59,890 nt of DNA from Nocardia sp. (GCA_014360565.1 JACIXH010000010.1:1-59890); one strand, 5' to 3'; shown: positions 49,963 through 58,048, counted from the stretch's first letter. Numbers and translations: made by a program. The notes: a model not told the origin generated them from the letters alone.

Positions 49963-51330
49963 ATGAAGCGGACAAGAACGGACGTGGGCGCCGATATCCC
50001 CGCGTCCGACGTGGCATCGACGGCGGTGGACGAGTCCACGACGAACACCACGTCCGGCATCGCATCGACAGCCGTAGACAAGCCCGCAGCGACCAGCGCA
50101 TCCGACATCGCATCGACAACCGTAGACAAGCCCGCTACGTCCGATTTGGCATCGACAGCGGTAGACAAGTCCGCAGCAACCAGCGGGTCCTACATCGCAT
50201 CAACAGCAGCAGACAAGTCCGCGACGAGCACCTCGGCCGACATCGCATCGGCAGCAGTCGACGAGTCCGCGTCCGAAGAAGGCGAAGCGGCGGCGGGTGT
50301 ATCAGCGGCACGATCCAGCGCCGGGGCGGGCGGGCGTGCGAGCAGCCGGGCCGTGAGCGTCAACGGCCGTATCTTGCAGGCGAATTGGCGTGAGCAGTTG
50401 CCGTCGAAGGTCGCGACCCGCGATCGGATGACGGAGTGGGCGTCGCGGTATCCGATGGTCGGGGAGATCGCGGGCGAGTTGCGTAGCGGTGAGGTGCGCA
50501 AGGTCTTCTGGCGGCGCCCCAAGGCGCAGGTGGAGGGGCTGTGGGCGCGACGGCCGAGTCACGAGCGCGTGCGTCAGGTGCTGGTCGAGCGGCGCGTACT
50601 GATCGCGGGCGTGCTCGCGGTCTCGGTGTTCGTCGCCGCCGACGGACAGTTCGGCGGGGTCGTCGACGGCCCCCCGCTCGCGCCGGGCGAAGCGCTGCAC
50701 GTGGCCATCGCCTATCCCCCGCAACTGCTGCCCAACCCCCAATCGGCGACCCGCATGCTCAATGCCATCGACGCCGGTGAGAAGCGCCGGGAAGCGCACG
50801 TGGTCGCCGCGGCGGCCCGGGCCACGCTCGAACGCGCGAAGGCCGAGGCGGCGGCCGCGGCGTCGGGTGAATGGCAGGACTGGATGGGACAGCGCGCCCC
50901 GGTGGTACCCGGCGCCATGGTGCCGGGGTCGACCCCGTCCATCGGCGGTTTCAGTCTGCCCGCGAAGGGCGCGTTCACCTCCGGATTCGGCTCCCGCTGG
51001 GGCACCCTGCACCGCGGCATCGACATCGCCGGCCCGATCGGCAGCCCCATCTACGCGGTAGCGGACGGCACCGTGGTGGAGGCGGGACCGGCGCAGGGTT
51101 TCGGCCTGTGGGTCCGCATCCGCCACGACGACGGCACCATCAGCATCTACGGCCACATGTACGACTTCGTCGTCTCCCAGGGCGAGCGCGTGCCCGCCGG
51201 AATGCAGATCGCCCGCATCGGCAATCGCGGCGATTCCACCGGCCCGCATCTGCACTTCGAAATCGTGCAGAACGGCCAGCACGTGGACCCGCAGGCCTGG
51301 CTCGCGATGCACGGACTACGTCTGAATTGA
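49963..51330 (+). CDS. M23 (LytM) endopeptidase with N-terminal tandem repeats
   Basis: 455 residues from the ATG at 49963 (gggcggg just upstream; GTG at 49930 is a longer alternative). Residues 17-108 are six copies of a 16-residue unit of the type I-A-S-T-A-V-D-K. A basic, structured stretch follows (130-210), then one helix (212-226), an Ala-rich helix (270-300) and the M23 domain (330-450). Zinc and catalytic residues are present: His350 and Asp354 (H-R-G-I-D), His398 (G-H-M-Y), His429/His431 (H-L-H-F-E). It should cut peptidoglycan cross-bridges outside the membrane, with the repeat region inside the cell. Orientation follows the positive-inside rule and is inference. Confidence 0.87.
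   Translation: MKRTRTDVGADIPASDVASTAVDESTTNTTSGIASTAVDKPAATSASDIASTTVDKPATSDLASTAVDKSAATSGSYIASTAADKSATSTSADIASAAVDESASEEGEAAAGVSAARSSAGAGGRASSRAVSVNGRILQANWREQLPSKVATRDRMTEWASRYPMVGEIAGELRSGEVRKVFWRRPKAQVEGLWARRPSHERVRQVLVERRVLIAGVLAVSVFVAADGQFGGVVDGPPLAPGEALHVAIAYPPQLLPNPQSATRMLNAIDAGEKRREAHVVAAAARATLERAKAEAAAAASGEWQDWMGQRAPVVPGAMVPGSTPSIGGFSLPAKGAFTSGFGSRWGTLHRGIDIAGPIGSPIYAVADGTVVEAGPAQGFGLWVRIRHDDGTISIYGHMYDFVVSQGERVPAGMQIARIGNRGDSTGPHLHFEIVQNGQHVDPQAWLAMHGLRLN
50011..50286 (+). repeat. 48-bp period tandem repeat inside the M23 peptidase gene
   Basis: Six imperfect in-frame units of 48, 48, 39, 48 and 48 bp plus a final partial one, each encoding a variant of (V/I/L)-A-S-T-A-V-D-(E/K) plus a Ser/Thr/Ala spacer. 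One unit has lost 9 bp (three codons), keeping frame. This looks like a minisatellite able to change copy number. Confidence 0.85.
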
Positions 51331-51336
51331 CCTGAC

Positions 51337-51365
51337 GCGATCAGCGGTCGTTCACCGCTGATCGC
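51337..51365. terminator. Bidirectional terminator between M23 gene and purD
   Basis: Perfect 12-bp arms (51337-51348 and 51354-51365) with a 5-nt loop, in the 47-bp gap between convergent stop codons. Confidence 0.75.
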
Positions 51366-51377
51366 CGATCGCGCGAA

Positions 51378-52661
51378 TTACCCCGCGACGCTGGTACGTT
51401 CCGGCACAACAACTTCGGTCGCGCCGATATCGGTCCGGAAATGACTGCCTGCGAGTTTGATCTCCGCGAGCCGCGCGTAAGCCCGCTCGCGCGCCTGCGC
51501 GAGATCGGCACCCACACCGACCACATTCAGCACCCGGCCGCCCGCCGACACCAGCGCCTTGTCCTCGCGCTGCCCCGTACCGGCGTGCAGCACAAGGGTT
51601 TCACCTTCGAGCGCGTTGTCGTCGGCGCCGGTGATCACATCGCCGGTACGCGGACGTGCCGGATAGTTCTCGGCGGCCAGCACAACGGTGACCGCCGAGC
51701 CGTCCTTCCAGCGCGGCGCGTCCACCTCGGCGAGCCGTCCGGTGGCGGTGGCGTGAAGGAGTTCGGCGAAGGGGCTGTCGAGCAGCGCCAGCACCGCCTG
51801 GGTCTCGGGATCGCCGAAGCGGCAATTGAATTCGACGACAGCCGGACCGTCGGCGCCGATCGCCAGACCCGCGTACAGCAGGCCGGAGAACGAACTGCCC
51901 CGCGCGACCAGCTCGGCGGCAACCGGTTTCACGACGTCGTCGACGATCTCGGTGAGCGTTTCCGCCGGCAGCCACGGCAGCGGCGTGTAGGCGCCCATGC
52001 CGCCGGTGTTCGGGCCCGCATCGCCGTCGCCCACGCGCTTGTGGTCCTGCGCGGGCAGCAGCGGGATCACGGTTTCGCCGTCGACCAGGCAGAACAGCGA
52101 TACCTCCGGCCCGTCGAGGAACGACTCCAGCAGGACCGGGTGACCCTGCTCGAGCAGTTCGGCGCCGTGGTCGCGCGCCGCGCGCCGGTCGGTGGTCACC
52201 ACCACACCCTTGCCCGCCGCGAGCCCGTCGTCCTTGACCACCCAGGTCGGGCCGAAACGGTCCAGCGCGGCGTCCAGCTCGGCCGGGCTGTCGACGATCT
52301 CGCTGCGGGCGGTCCGCACCCCGGCCACCGCCATCACATCTTTGGCGAAGGCCTTGGAACCCTCGATTCGCGCCGCGTCGGCCGACGGGCCGAACACCGG
52401 GAAACCGGCCGCGCGCACGGCGTCGGCGATGCCGAGCACCAGCGGCACCTCGGGCCCGATCACCACCAGGTCGGCGGCCACCTCGGCGGCCAGCGCGGGC
52501 ACATCTTCGGCGGAGCAGGGATCGACCGGACGTAGCTCGGCGTGCTGGCCGATGCCGGGGTTGCCCGGGGCGGCGATCACCGCCGTCACGGACGGATCCC
52601 GGCGCAGCGCCAGGACGAGGGCATGTTCACGGGCTCCGGAACCGATGACGAGTACGCGCAC
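51378..52661 (-). CDS. purD: Phosphoribosylamine-glycine ligase
   Basis: 427 residues. GAR synthetase joins glycine to phosphoribosylamine with ATP (purine step 2). ATP-grasp features: N-terminal [51 protein letters not shown], and [12 protein letters not shown]. The start is GTG at 52661, immediately before the conserved R-V-L-V-I-G; little leader is apparent, so it may be leaderless. It diverges from the PH-domain gene. Confidence 0.96.
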   Translation of the reverse strand: MRVLVIGSGAREHALVLALRRDPSVTAVIAAPGNPGIGQHAELRPVDPCSAEDVPALAAEVAADLVVIGPEVPLVLGIADAVRAAGFPVFGPSADAARIEGSKAFAKDVMAVAGVRTARSEIVDSPAELDAALDRFGPTWVVKDDGLAAGKGVVVTTDRRAARDHGAELLEQGHPVLLESFLDGPEVSLFCLVDGETVIPLLPAQDHKRVGDGDAGPNTGGMGAYTPLPWLPAETLTEIVDDVVKPVAAELVARGSSFSGLLYAGLAIGADGPAVVEFNCRFGDPETQAVLALLDSPFAELLHATATGRLAEVDAPRWKDGSAVTVVLAAENYPARPRTGDVITGADDNALEGETLVLHAGTGQREDKALVSAGGRVLNVVGVGADLAQARERAYARLAEIKLAGSHFRTDIGATEVVVPERTSVAG

Positions 52662-52880
52662 GGATGCAAGGTTAGTCGCGCACTTCGAGCGCCCTGCGCA
52701 CGCCCCTGACCGTGCACTTCGCACCCAGGAAACCGGCATACGGTGGCGCGGCCGAGTTGCGGCCTGCTCGTATCGGAACTCGATCGGCGTTCAGCCGTAG
52801 CCCTCGCGACTCGGGTTCACTTGCGCCACAATGGAACGCAGGTATGGCGCGAGCGCCGCCACCGAATCGGGGAGCACACC

Positions 52881-53258
52881 ATGGGCCTGCTCGACGGGAT
52901 GATGGGCAATGCCGGCCGCATAGATCCGGCCGCCGCCCAGCAGGAGTACGCGAAACTGTTCGGTCAGGGCGAGCAGGTGTATGCCGCGTTCATCCTGGTC
53001 CGCGACGCGATGCTGTTCACCAATCGCCGCCTGATCATGATCGACAAGCAGGGCGTCACCGGCCGCAAGGTGAGCTACCACAGCATCCCCTACCGCTCGA
53101 TCAGCCACTTCGCCGTCGAAACCGCGGGCACCTTCGACCTCGACGCCGAGCTCTACATCTGGATCGGCAGCGACAACGAGCCGATCAAGCAACGTTTCAA
53201 CCGCCAGGTCGACATCTACGAGGTGCAGGGCATCCTGTCGCATTTCGTCTCGATCTAG
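52881..53258 (+). CDS. Bacterial PH-domain protein
   Basis: 125 residues, a single bPH_1-type domain: [20 protein letters not shown], then [15 protein letters not shown] and a closing helix. No signal or membrane segment. Family members form pentameric rings; no cellular role is agreed. The ATG at 52881 has gggag 8 nt upstream. It lies 14 bp before the HIT gene and is probably co-transcribed with it. Confidence 0.88.
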   Translation: MGLLDGMMGNAGRIDPAAAQQEYAKLFGQGEQVYAAFILVRDAMLFTNRRLIMIDKQGVTGRKVSYHSIPYRSISHFAVETAGTFDLDAELYIWIGSDNEPIKQRFNRQVDIYEVQGILSHFVSI

Positions 53259-53272
53259 CTAGGCTCGCCGGT

Positions 53273-53698
53273 ATGGCATCCGTTTTCAGCGCGATCATCG
53301 CAGGTCAGATCCCCGGCCGCTTCGTATGGGAAGACGACGAGTTCGTCGCTTTCCTGACCATCGCCCCCGTCACCCAGGGCCACACCCTCATCGTTCCCCG
53401 CGCCGAGATCGACCAGTGGCAAGACGTGGACCCTGCCGTGATGGCCACGATGACGGGCCTCGCCCAGAAGATCGGCCAGGCCGTGCGCATCGCCTTCGAC
53501 GCACCCCGCGCGGGCCTGCTCATCGCCGGCCTCGAGGTCCCCCACCTGCACACCCACGTCTTCCCCGCCTACACAATGGGCGACTTCGACATCTCCGGCG
53601 CCAACACCGACCCCACCCCCGAATCCCTCGACGAAGCCCAAACCAAGATCAAAGCGGCCCTGCGCGAACTCGGCCACGGAGCGAACGTCCCCGCCTGA
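53273..53698 (+). CDS. HIT-family protein (copy 2)
   Basis: 141 residues. The histidine triad is H-L-H-T-H-V-F (His91, 93, 95), with F-S-A-I-I-A-G at the start and [10 protein letters not shown] in the core. It is of the Rv0759c type and distinct from the HIT copy at 45928-46350. A nucleotide phosphoramidase or dinucleoside hydrolase role is the family expectation. It follows the PH gene by 14 bp and is closed by a hairpin. Confidence 0.9.
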   Translation: MASVFSAIIAGQIPGRFVWEDDEFVAFLTIAPVTQGHTLIVPRAEIDQWQDVDPAVMATMTGLAQKIGQAVRIAFDAPRAGLLIAGLEVPHLHTHVFPAYTMGDFDISGANTDPTPESLDEAQTKIKAALRELGHGANVPA

Positions 53699-53722
53699 TC
53701 CGCCACTACTGGGACCGAAGCG

Positions 53723-53762
53723 ACCGGTCGCGCGTGTGAATCATCGAGTGATTGCGACCGGT
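53723..53762 (+). terminator. Hairpin after HIT copy 2
   Basis: 9-bp arms (53723-53731 and 53754-53762) with an inner aatca/tgatt pairing, 24 bp after the stop. Confidence 0.5.
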
Positions 53763-53806
53763 TGGCTCAGCCGCCGGAGTACGGGCAGCGGGGCTCGGGT
53801 GCGACC

Positions 53807-53950
53807 TCAATCGATCCGAATGTCGCGCTGACGCAACGCAGGTAACACGCGGGCAACAGTTGAGAAGTCATCGTCGGCATGTAGAACGGTCAGATCGTGG
53901 TGAACGGCGGTAGCGCAGACGACCAGGTCGCCCCCGCTGAACCGCGCTAC
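53807..53950 (-). pseudogene. Remnant of a PIN-domain (VapC-type) toxin gene
   Basis: The last roughly 45 codons of an open frame read G-G-D-L-V-V-C-A-T-A-V-H-H-D-L-T-V-L-H, then A-D-D-D-F and V-A-R-V, ending R-I-D. This is the C-terminal third of a VapC ribonuclease, including two of the four catalytic acidic residues (the Asp of G-G-D-L and the D-D-D-F group). The first two thirds, with the other acidic residues, are missing, and upstream sequence is A/T-rich with a GGCTCA direct repeat. No antitoxin gene is visible. A short in-frame ATG at 53992 exists, but a functional product is unlikely. Confidence 0.65.
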
Positions 53951-53984
53951 CCGCGCTGAGCCAATTTTTATTGAGCCGGCCCCC

Positions 53985-54404
53985 TCATTCACCCCGACGA
54001 TCGAGTCGGGCGGCGACTACCGGGATCACGATCGCGGCGGCGACTAAGTGGGTGAGCATCAGGGTGAGCTTGGTGTCGACGGCGGCGTTCACCACGACAT
54101 CGGGGACGAGTGACAAGGCGGTCAGGGCGACCGTGGTTCGGACGAAGACCGTGCGGGGATTTCCTGCCCACTTGCGCAGGGCGGCGGCCGAGACGATGCC
54201 GATCCCAGCGAAGATCAGGGTGAGCTGGGCGAATCCGGCGAGTGGGATCTGCTGGCCTTCGATGGCGAGGGAAACGCCCGCTGCATGGGCGATCGCGGCC
54301 ACGGCGGTAGCCGCTGCTGCGGCTACGACGGCTGCCGCTGCTGCGGGACGCCAGAATGCGGAACTGCTACAAAGGGTGGACGCGGTGTAAGCGGTAGTGG
54401 TCAT
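53985..54404 (-). CDS. DUF6069 four-helix membrane protein
   Basis: 139 residues with four membrane helices (about 19-40, 54-74, 85-106, 112-132) and a short I-E-G-Q-Q-I-P-L-A-G-F loop, the DUF6069 pattern. The function is unknown. The ATG at 54404 has aggag 6 nt upstream. Its promoter boxes (54452-54479) and 47-nt leader closely match those of the YCII gene in front of the ECF42-like sigma factor, so it is probably controlled by that sigma factor. It diverges from the secreted protein gene at 54610. Confidence 0.82.
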   Translation of the reverse strand: MTTTAYTASTLCSSSAFWRPAAAAAVVAAAAATAVAAIAHAAGVSLAIEGQQIPLAGFAQLTLIFAGIGIVSAAALRKWAGNPRTVFVRTTVALTALSLVPDVVVNAAVDTKLTLMLTHLVAAAIVIPVVAARLDRRGE

Positions 54405-54451
54405 GTCGAACTCCTGTGTGCGTGGCGGCCCGTTGCCGCCTCTCACCACTT

Positions 54452-54479
54452 CCACGAACAGGACCGACCGAATACGACA
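54452..54479 (-). promoter_or_regulatory. ECF42-type promoter of the DUF6069 gene
   Basis: On the minus strand, TGTCGTATTCG (54479-54469), 9 bp, then GTTCGTGG (54459-54452). The same two blocks with the same spacing occur upstream of the YCII gene. TGTCG in the -35 region is what I recall for ECF42 targets in Streptomyces. Confidence 0.65.
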
Positions 54480-54609
54480 GGTCCCGACAAAGTTCTTTCG
54501 ACTCCGCGTCAGACACACCTTCGGTGCCGGTGTCGGCGATCTCCCTTGTTCTTTCGCCCAGGAAACGATGTACTGAGCTCCGGTTCGTTCCTATCGGAAG
54601 GTTTCGCAC

Positions 54610-55035
54610 ATGCGTTTGACCGTCGGACTCACCACCATCATCGCGCTCTCGCTACTCGGCGCCGGAACAGCGTCGGCGGAAGTGCGCGAGGCGAGAGTTC
54701 AGTGCCTCGGTTCGAACGCGAACTTCCACCTGTACCCGTTCTACCTGTCCCTGGTGGCGACCTCCTCGGACGACCGCCCGGGCACCATCTCGATCCAGCC
54801 GCGCGCGGAGTCGATGTTCGGCCCGTTCGGCTACCACGCCACCATCAACTGGACCAATCTCGACACCGGCGAATCCGGTGTCGCCGCCCAGGACGGCACC
54901 GTCGGCGGCAATATGCCCAGCTTCGACGTGCACACCGGCTGGGGCACGGTCCGCCTCACCGGCTCGGTGGGCACCGCGGGCCTCTCCGCCGGCAACACCA
55001 TGCAGTGCTCCGGCTCAGACCTCTTCGTGCCGTAG
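54610..55035 (+). CDS. Small secreted protein of unknown function
   Basis: 141 residues. A Sec signal peptide (M-R-L-T-V-G-L then a hydrophobic core) ends at A-S-A before residue 24. The mature 118 residues contain two cysteines (Cys32 and Cys133), probably bridging the first and last strands, and read as a beta-rich domain. No family is recognised. The ATG at 54610 has ggaagg 7-8 nt upstream. It is divergent from the DUF6069 gene but does not share its promoter motif. Confidence 0.8.
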   Translation: MRLTVGLTTIIALSLLGAGTASAEVREARVQCLGSNANFHLYPFYLSLVATSSDDRPGTISIQPRAESMFGPFGYHATINWTNLDTGESGVAAQDGTVGGNMPSFDVHTGWGTVRLTGSVGTAGLSAGNTMQCSGSDLFVP

Positions 55036-55081
55036 AACAAGGCTCGATTCTCTCCTCCGCCGGGTCGAATCGCGGCAGCTC

Positions 55082-56305
55082 TTACACGAGGTGATCGCGC
55101 CGCCTGGTCAAATACGCCTGTTCGGCGGGGTTCTGGGTGGCGGCGATCGCGGCGTCGTAGGCCGACCTCGCCTCGGCGGAGCGCCCCACCCGGCGGAGCA
55201 GCTCGGCACGTGCGGCGTGCCAGGCGTGATAGCCGTCCAGTGGAAGTGCATCGATCTGTGCCAGAGCCACATTGGGGCCGTCGAGTTCTGCGATGGCGAC
55301 CGCTCGGTTGAGAGCGACGATCGGAGTAGGCGTCACGGCGTAGAGCTGGTCGTAGAGAGCGGCGATCTGGCTCCAGTCGGTGTCGCGGTAGTCGGCCGCG
55401 TCGGTGTGGACGGCATTGATCGCCGCCATGAGCTGATAGCGACCGGGTCGAGGGCCGCCTGCCGCCACCCGGCTCAGGCATTCGCGCACGAGGGCGTGCC
55501 CTTCGGCGATGAGGTCGTGGTCCCAACCGCCACGGTCCTGCTCGTCGAGTGTCACCAGCTCACCGCCCGCGAACCGCGCCGCACTGCGCGCGTCGATGAG
55601 CAACATCAGCGCGAGCAACCCGGCAACCTCGCCGTCATCGGGCAGCAGGTCACCCATGATGCGACCGAGCCGGATCGCCTCGGCCATCAGGTCGGCCCGA
55701 ATCGATTGCGCGCCGGCCAGATAGCCCTCGTTGAAGACCAGATAGACGACCTCGAGCACTCCGCCGAGCCGATCGGTGACGTCATCGCGATCGGGCACGC
55801 GGAACGGAATATGCGCGGCTTTGATCTTGGCTTTGGCGCGGGTGATCCGTTGCGCCATAGTCGTTTCGGCAACAAGGTACGCACTGGCGATCTCGCCGAC
55901 CGTGAGCCCGCCGAGCAGGCGTAAGGTCAGCGCGACTCGCGCCTCCGGCGCCAATGCCGGATGGCAACAAGTGAATACGAGCCGGAGACGATCGTCGTTG
56001 ACCGGTCCGGTCGCTTCGTGCGGTGTGTGATCTTCGATGATCATGGCTGCCTGGTGTTTCTTGTCGCGCAGTGATTCCCGGCGAATCCGGTCGATGGCGC
56101 GGTTGCCCGCGGTTTTCGTCAGCCAGCCGCCCGGGTTGGGCGGAATGCCGTCGACCGGCCACCTCTCGATGGCGGTGAGCAGGGCCTCGCCCGCCGCGTC
56201 CTCGGCGATGTCGAGATCGCCGAAACGGCGTGCGAGCGAGGCGACCACCCGGCCGTACTCCTCGCGATAGATCCGATCGATCCGCGCGCGAGTGTCCTGG
56301 CTCAT
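55082..56305 (-). CDS. ECF42-type sigma factor with C-terminal TPR-like extension
   Basis: 407 residues, twice the length of a simple ECF sigma factor. Sigma-2 (about 10-75: Y-R-E-E-Y-G-R-V-V-A-S-L-A-R, then D-I-A-E-D-A-A-G-E-A) and sigma-4 (about 110-170: L-R-L-L-G-G-L-T-V-G-E-I-A) are followed by a helical DUF6596/TPR-like region (about 185-400) with repeated A-L-N-R-A-V-A-I-A-E-L-type helices. No anti-sigma gene is present. It overlaps the YCII gene by ATGA. In ECF42 systems a YCII (DGPF) protein is the usual partner and the C-terminal extension is needed for function. Confidence 0.9.
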   Translation of the reverse strand: MSQDTRARIDRIYREEYGRVVASLARRFGDLDIAEDAAGEALLTAIERWPVDGIPPNPGGWLTKTAGNRAIDRIRRESLRDKKHQAAMIIEDHTPHEATGPVNDDRLRLVFTCCHPALAPEARVALTLRLLGGLTVGEIASAYLVAETTMAQRITRAKAKIKAAHIPFRVPDRDDVTDRLGGVLEVVYLVFNEGYLAGAQSIRADLMAEAIRLGRIMGDLLPDDGEVAGLLALMLLIDARSAARFAGGELVTLDEQDRGGWDHDLIAEGHALVRECLSRVAAGGPRPGRYQLMAAINAVHTDAADYRDTDWSQIAALYDQLYAVTPTPIVALNRAVAIAELDGPNVALAQIDALPLDGYHAWHAARAELLRRVGRSAEARSAYDAAIAATQNPAEQAYLTRRRDHLV

Positions 56306-56649
56306 GCGCCGTCGAACGTCCTGATCTCGATCTTGGCCTCGCAGACCTTCGAGGCCCGCGCGGCGATCTTCAGCGCGGCATCGAGGTCGGGCGCCGCCAC
56401 GATCCAGAATCCGCCGAGGCATTCCTTGGTCTCGGCGTACGGCCCGTCCTTGACGACCACATCAGCGCCGGTGTTGTCGACCGTGGTCGCCTCGTCGATC
56501 CGCCCGAGCCCACCGGCGAACACCCACGCGCCTTCGGCCTTGAGCTCGTCGTTGAACCGCTCGGTGGCGTCGTACTGCGGCTGCGCCTCCTCCTGCGTCA
56601 TGTCGTAGACGCTCGGGTCGACAACTACGGAAAGCAGGTACTGAGTCAT
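56302..56649 (-). CDS. YCII/DGPF-domain protein, partner of the ECF sigma factor
   Basis: 115 residues. The YCII fold carries D-G-P-Y-A-E-T-K-E (about 69-77), the DGPF signature with Tyr in the third position, followed by G-G-F-W-I-V. Such proteins are encoded next to, and expressed by, ECF42 sigma factors; their chemistry is unknown. The ATG at 56649 is preceded by gaaggg and a 47-nt leader. Its stop overlaps the sigma factor ATG (ATGA), so both come from one transcript starting at the promoter at 56697-56724, which would make the system autoregulated. Confidence 0.9.
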   Translation of the reverse strand: MTQYLLSVVVDPSVYDMTQEEAQPQYDATERFNDELKAEGAWVFAGGLGRIDEATTVDNTGADVVVKDGPYAETKECLGGFWIVAAPDLDAALKIAARASKVCEAKIEIRTFDGA

Positions 56650-56696
56650 GGTGGTTTCCCTTCCTCGTGGCCGCCGGTCGGCTGCCTCTACCAACA

Positions 56697-56724
56697 CCAC
56701 GAACGCCCGAGCACGAATACGACA
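56697..56724 (-). promoter_or_regulatory. ECF42-type promoter of the YCII-sigma operon
   Basis: On the minus strand, TGTCGTATTCG (56724-56714), 9 bp, then GTTCGTGG (56704-56697), 47 nt before the ATG. It is identical in both blocks and spacing to the DUF6069 promoter, which supports autoregulation. Confidence 0.68.
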
Positions 56725-56752
56725 TCTTCGACGAAATTTCTCGACCGCGCTG

Positions 56753-57502
56753 TCACTGCGCGGTGTAGCCACCATCTATCAGCTGGTAGCTACCGGTGAT
56801 GAATACGGACGCGTCGCTGACCAGGAACAGCACCAGACTCGCGACTTCCTCCGGGGTGCCGAGGCGCCCGATCGGGTGCTTGTCGGCGAGAAACTGCATG
56901 GTCTCGGCGTCGCCCGCCAGCAGCGGGGTGCGAATGAAGCCCGGGCCCACCGCGTTGACTCGCACGCCCTGTGTCGCGTATTCGAGCGCGCCGTTCTGCG
57001 TGAGGCCGACCACCGCGTGCTTCGCCGCGACATAGGCCGCCGACCCGGAGAAACCGACGCTTCCCAGAATCGAGGCCATGTTCACGATCGAACCACCACC
57101 GGCAGCGACCATCTCCGGCAGCTGCGCGCGCATCCCGTAGAACACCGAATCCAGATTCACCGACATCACCTTGCGCCAGCTCTCCGTCGAGTACTCCCCG
57201 ATCGGATTCGATTCACCGCTGATGCCTGCGTTGTTCACGGCGATCCGCAGCGGTCCCAGGTCGCGAGCGGCGGCAACACTGCGCTCCACGGTGTCGGGAT
57301 CAGCGGCGTCTCCGCTGAAGGCGAGCGCGATGCCCCCTGCACCGACGATCTCGTCGGCGACCCGCTTCGCGGCGGCGCCGTCCAGATCGAACACCAGCAC
57401 AGAAGCGCCGTTGGCCCCCAACTCGAGCGCCACCGCCCGTCCGATTCCCGACCCCGCCCCACTGACAATCGCCGATCGGCCACCCACGTCGTAAACAGCC
57501 AT
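56753..57502 (-). CDS. Short-chain dehydrogenase/reductase
   Basis: 249 residues, classical SDR. The NAD(P) site S-G-A-G-S-G-I-G is at 14-21, N-N-A-G at 90-93, and the catalytic Ser144, Tyr157 and Lys161 (Y-V-A-A-K) are present. Asp39 at the end of beta-2 (V-F-D-L-D) suggests NAD(H) rather than NADP(H). It resembles 3-oxoacyl-ACP reductase-like and 3-alpha-hydroxysteroid-like enzymes; the substrate is unknown. It ends 29 bp before the ECF42-type promoter on the same strand. Confidence 0.92.
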   Translation of the reverse strand: MAVYDVGGRSAIVSGAGSGIGRAVALELGANGASVLVFDLDGAAAKRVADEIVGAGGIALAFSGDAADPDTVERSVAAARDLGPLRIAVNNAGISGESNPIGEYSTESWRKVMSVNLDSVFYGMRAQLPEMVAAGGGSIVNMASILGSVGFSGSAAYVAAKHAVVGLTQNGALEYATQGVRVNAVGPGFIRTPLLAGDAETMQFLADKHPIGRLGTPEEVASLVLFLVSDASVFITGSYQLIDGGYTAQ

Positions 57503-57565
57503 GCGCCATTCTCCTATCTCAACGTTTTCGCGGACAGAACAGAACGAGCTTCACTGCTCAGAGCG

Positions 57566-57772
57566 CTACCGCCAGGCCGGTTCCCGGGTCGCGTAGTGGT
57601 CGAATGCGTGGCACAGACCGCCGCACACCTGGGCCGTTGTCTCGAACAACGCTTGCGCCTTCGGATCGGAGACGGTGCCGATGTCGGTGCGAGCCAGCTT
57701 GATCACCTCGGTCAGCAGCGACCGCAAGTGCGCGGATTGTTCTGCGGGCGACCACTCATTTTGTTCGCTCAA
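57566..57772 (-). CDS. 68-aa hypothetical protein
   Basis: 68 residues from a TTG at 57772, chosen because aaggga lies 6 nt upstream; a longer frame with an ATG at 57847 exists but its extra codons overlap the region before the ribosome site. The sequence is helical: P-A-E-Q-S-A-H-L-R-S-L-L-T-E-V-I-K-L-A-R, then D-P-K-A-Q-A-L-F-E-T-T-A and C-G-G-L-C-H-A-F-D-H-Y, with a C-x-x-x-C-H motif. No family recognised. It precedes the SDR gene on the same strand with a 63-bp gap. Confidence 0.6.
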   Translation of the reverse strand: MSEQNEWSPAEQSAHLRSLLTEVIKLARTDIGTVSDPKAQALFETTAQVCGGLCHAFDHYATREPAWR

Positions 57773-57892
57773 CGTCGTTCCCTTCGATCGGATTCGATGG
57801 GTGCTCGGTATGGCAGAAGACTGTGCCAGCATATGCCGCGCAGCCAAGCTCAGGGCGAAACCACGACCCGTGACATGGCGGTGAGCAGAGAC

Positions 57893-57932
57893 AAAAATGG
57901 TCTCCTACCTGCTAATACGCAGGTAGGAGACC
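57893..57932 (-). terminator. Terminator of tRNA-Thr
   Basis: Perfect 14-bp arms (57899-57912 and 57919-57932), 6-nt loop, followed on the minus strand by ATTTTTG. It begins 10 bp after the tRNA. Confidence 0.85.
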
Positions 57933-57941
57933 AGATATCGG

Positions 57942-58013
57942 AGCCCCCTGTCAGGATTGAACTGACGACCTTTCGCTTACAAGGCGAGTGCTCTACCACT
58001 GAGCTAAGGAGGC
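57942..58013 (-). tRNA. tRNA-Thr (anticodon TGT)
   Basis: The minus strand gives a complete cloverleaf: acceptor GCCTCCT with AGGGGGC (one T-G pair), D-arm with AGCTCAGTGGTAGAGC, anticodon loop CTTGTAA (TGT, reading ACA), and T-arm with GGTTCAATCC-like GTTCAATCC. The discriminator is T and the CCA end is not encoded. An intrinsic terminator follows at once. Confidence 0.93.
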
Positions 58014-58048
58014 GGGTGGTGCGGCGACTATCTTAGCCGCGCACGCCA

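Noticed and set aside
50011..50286. CRISPR array
   Set aside because: The regular 48-bp period is an in-frame protein repeat; units are imperfect and there are no unique spacers.
51337..51365. Regulatory operator upstream of purD
   Set aside because: The stem lies between the stop codons of convergent genes, so a terminator explains it better.
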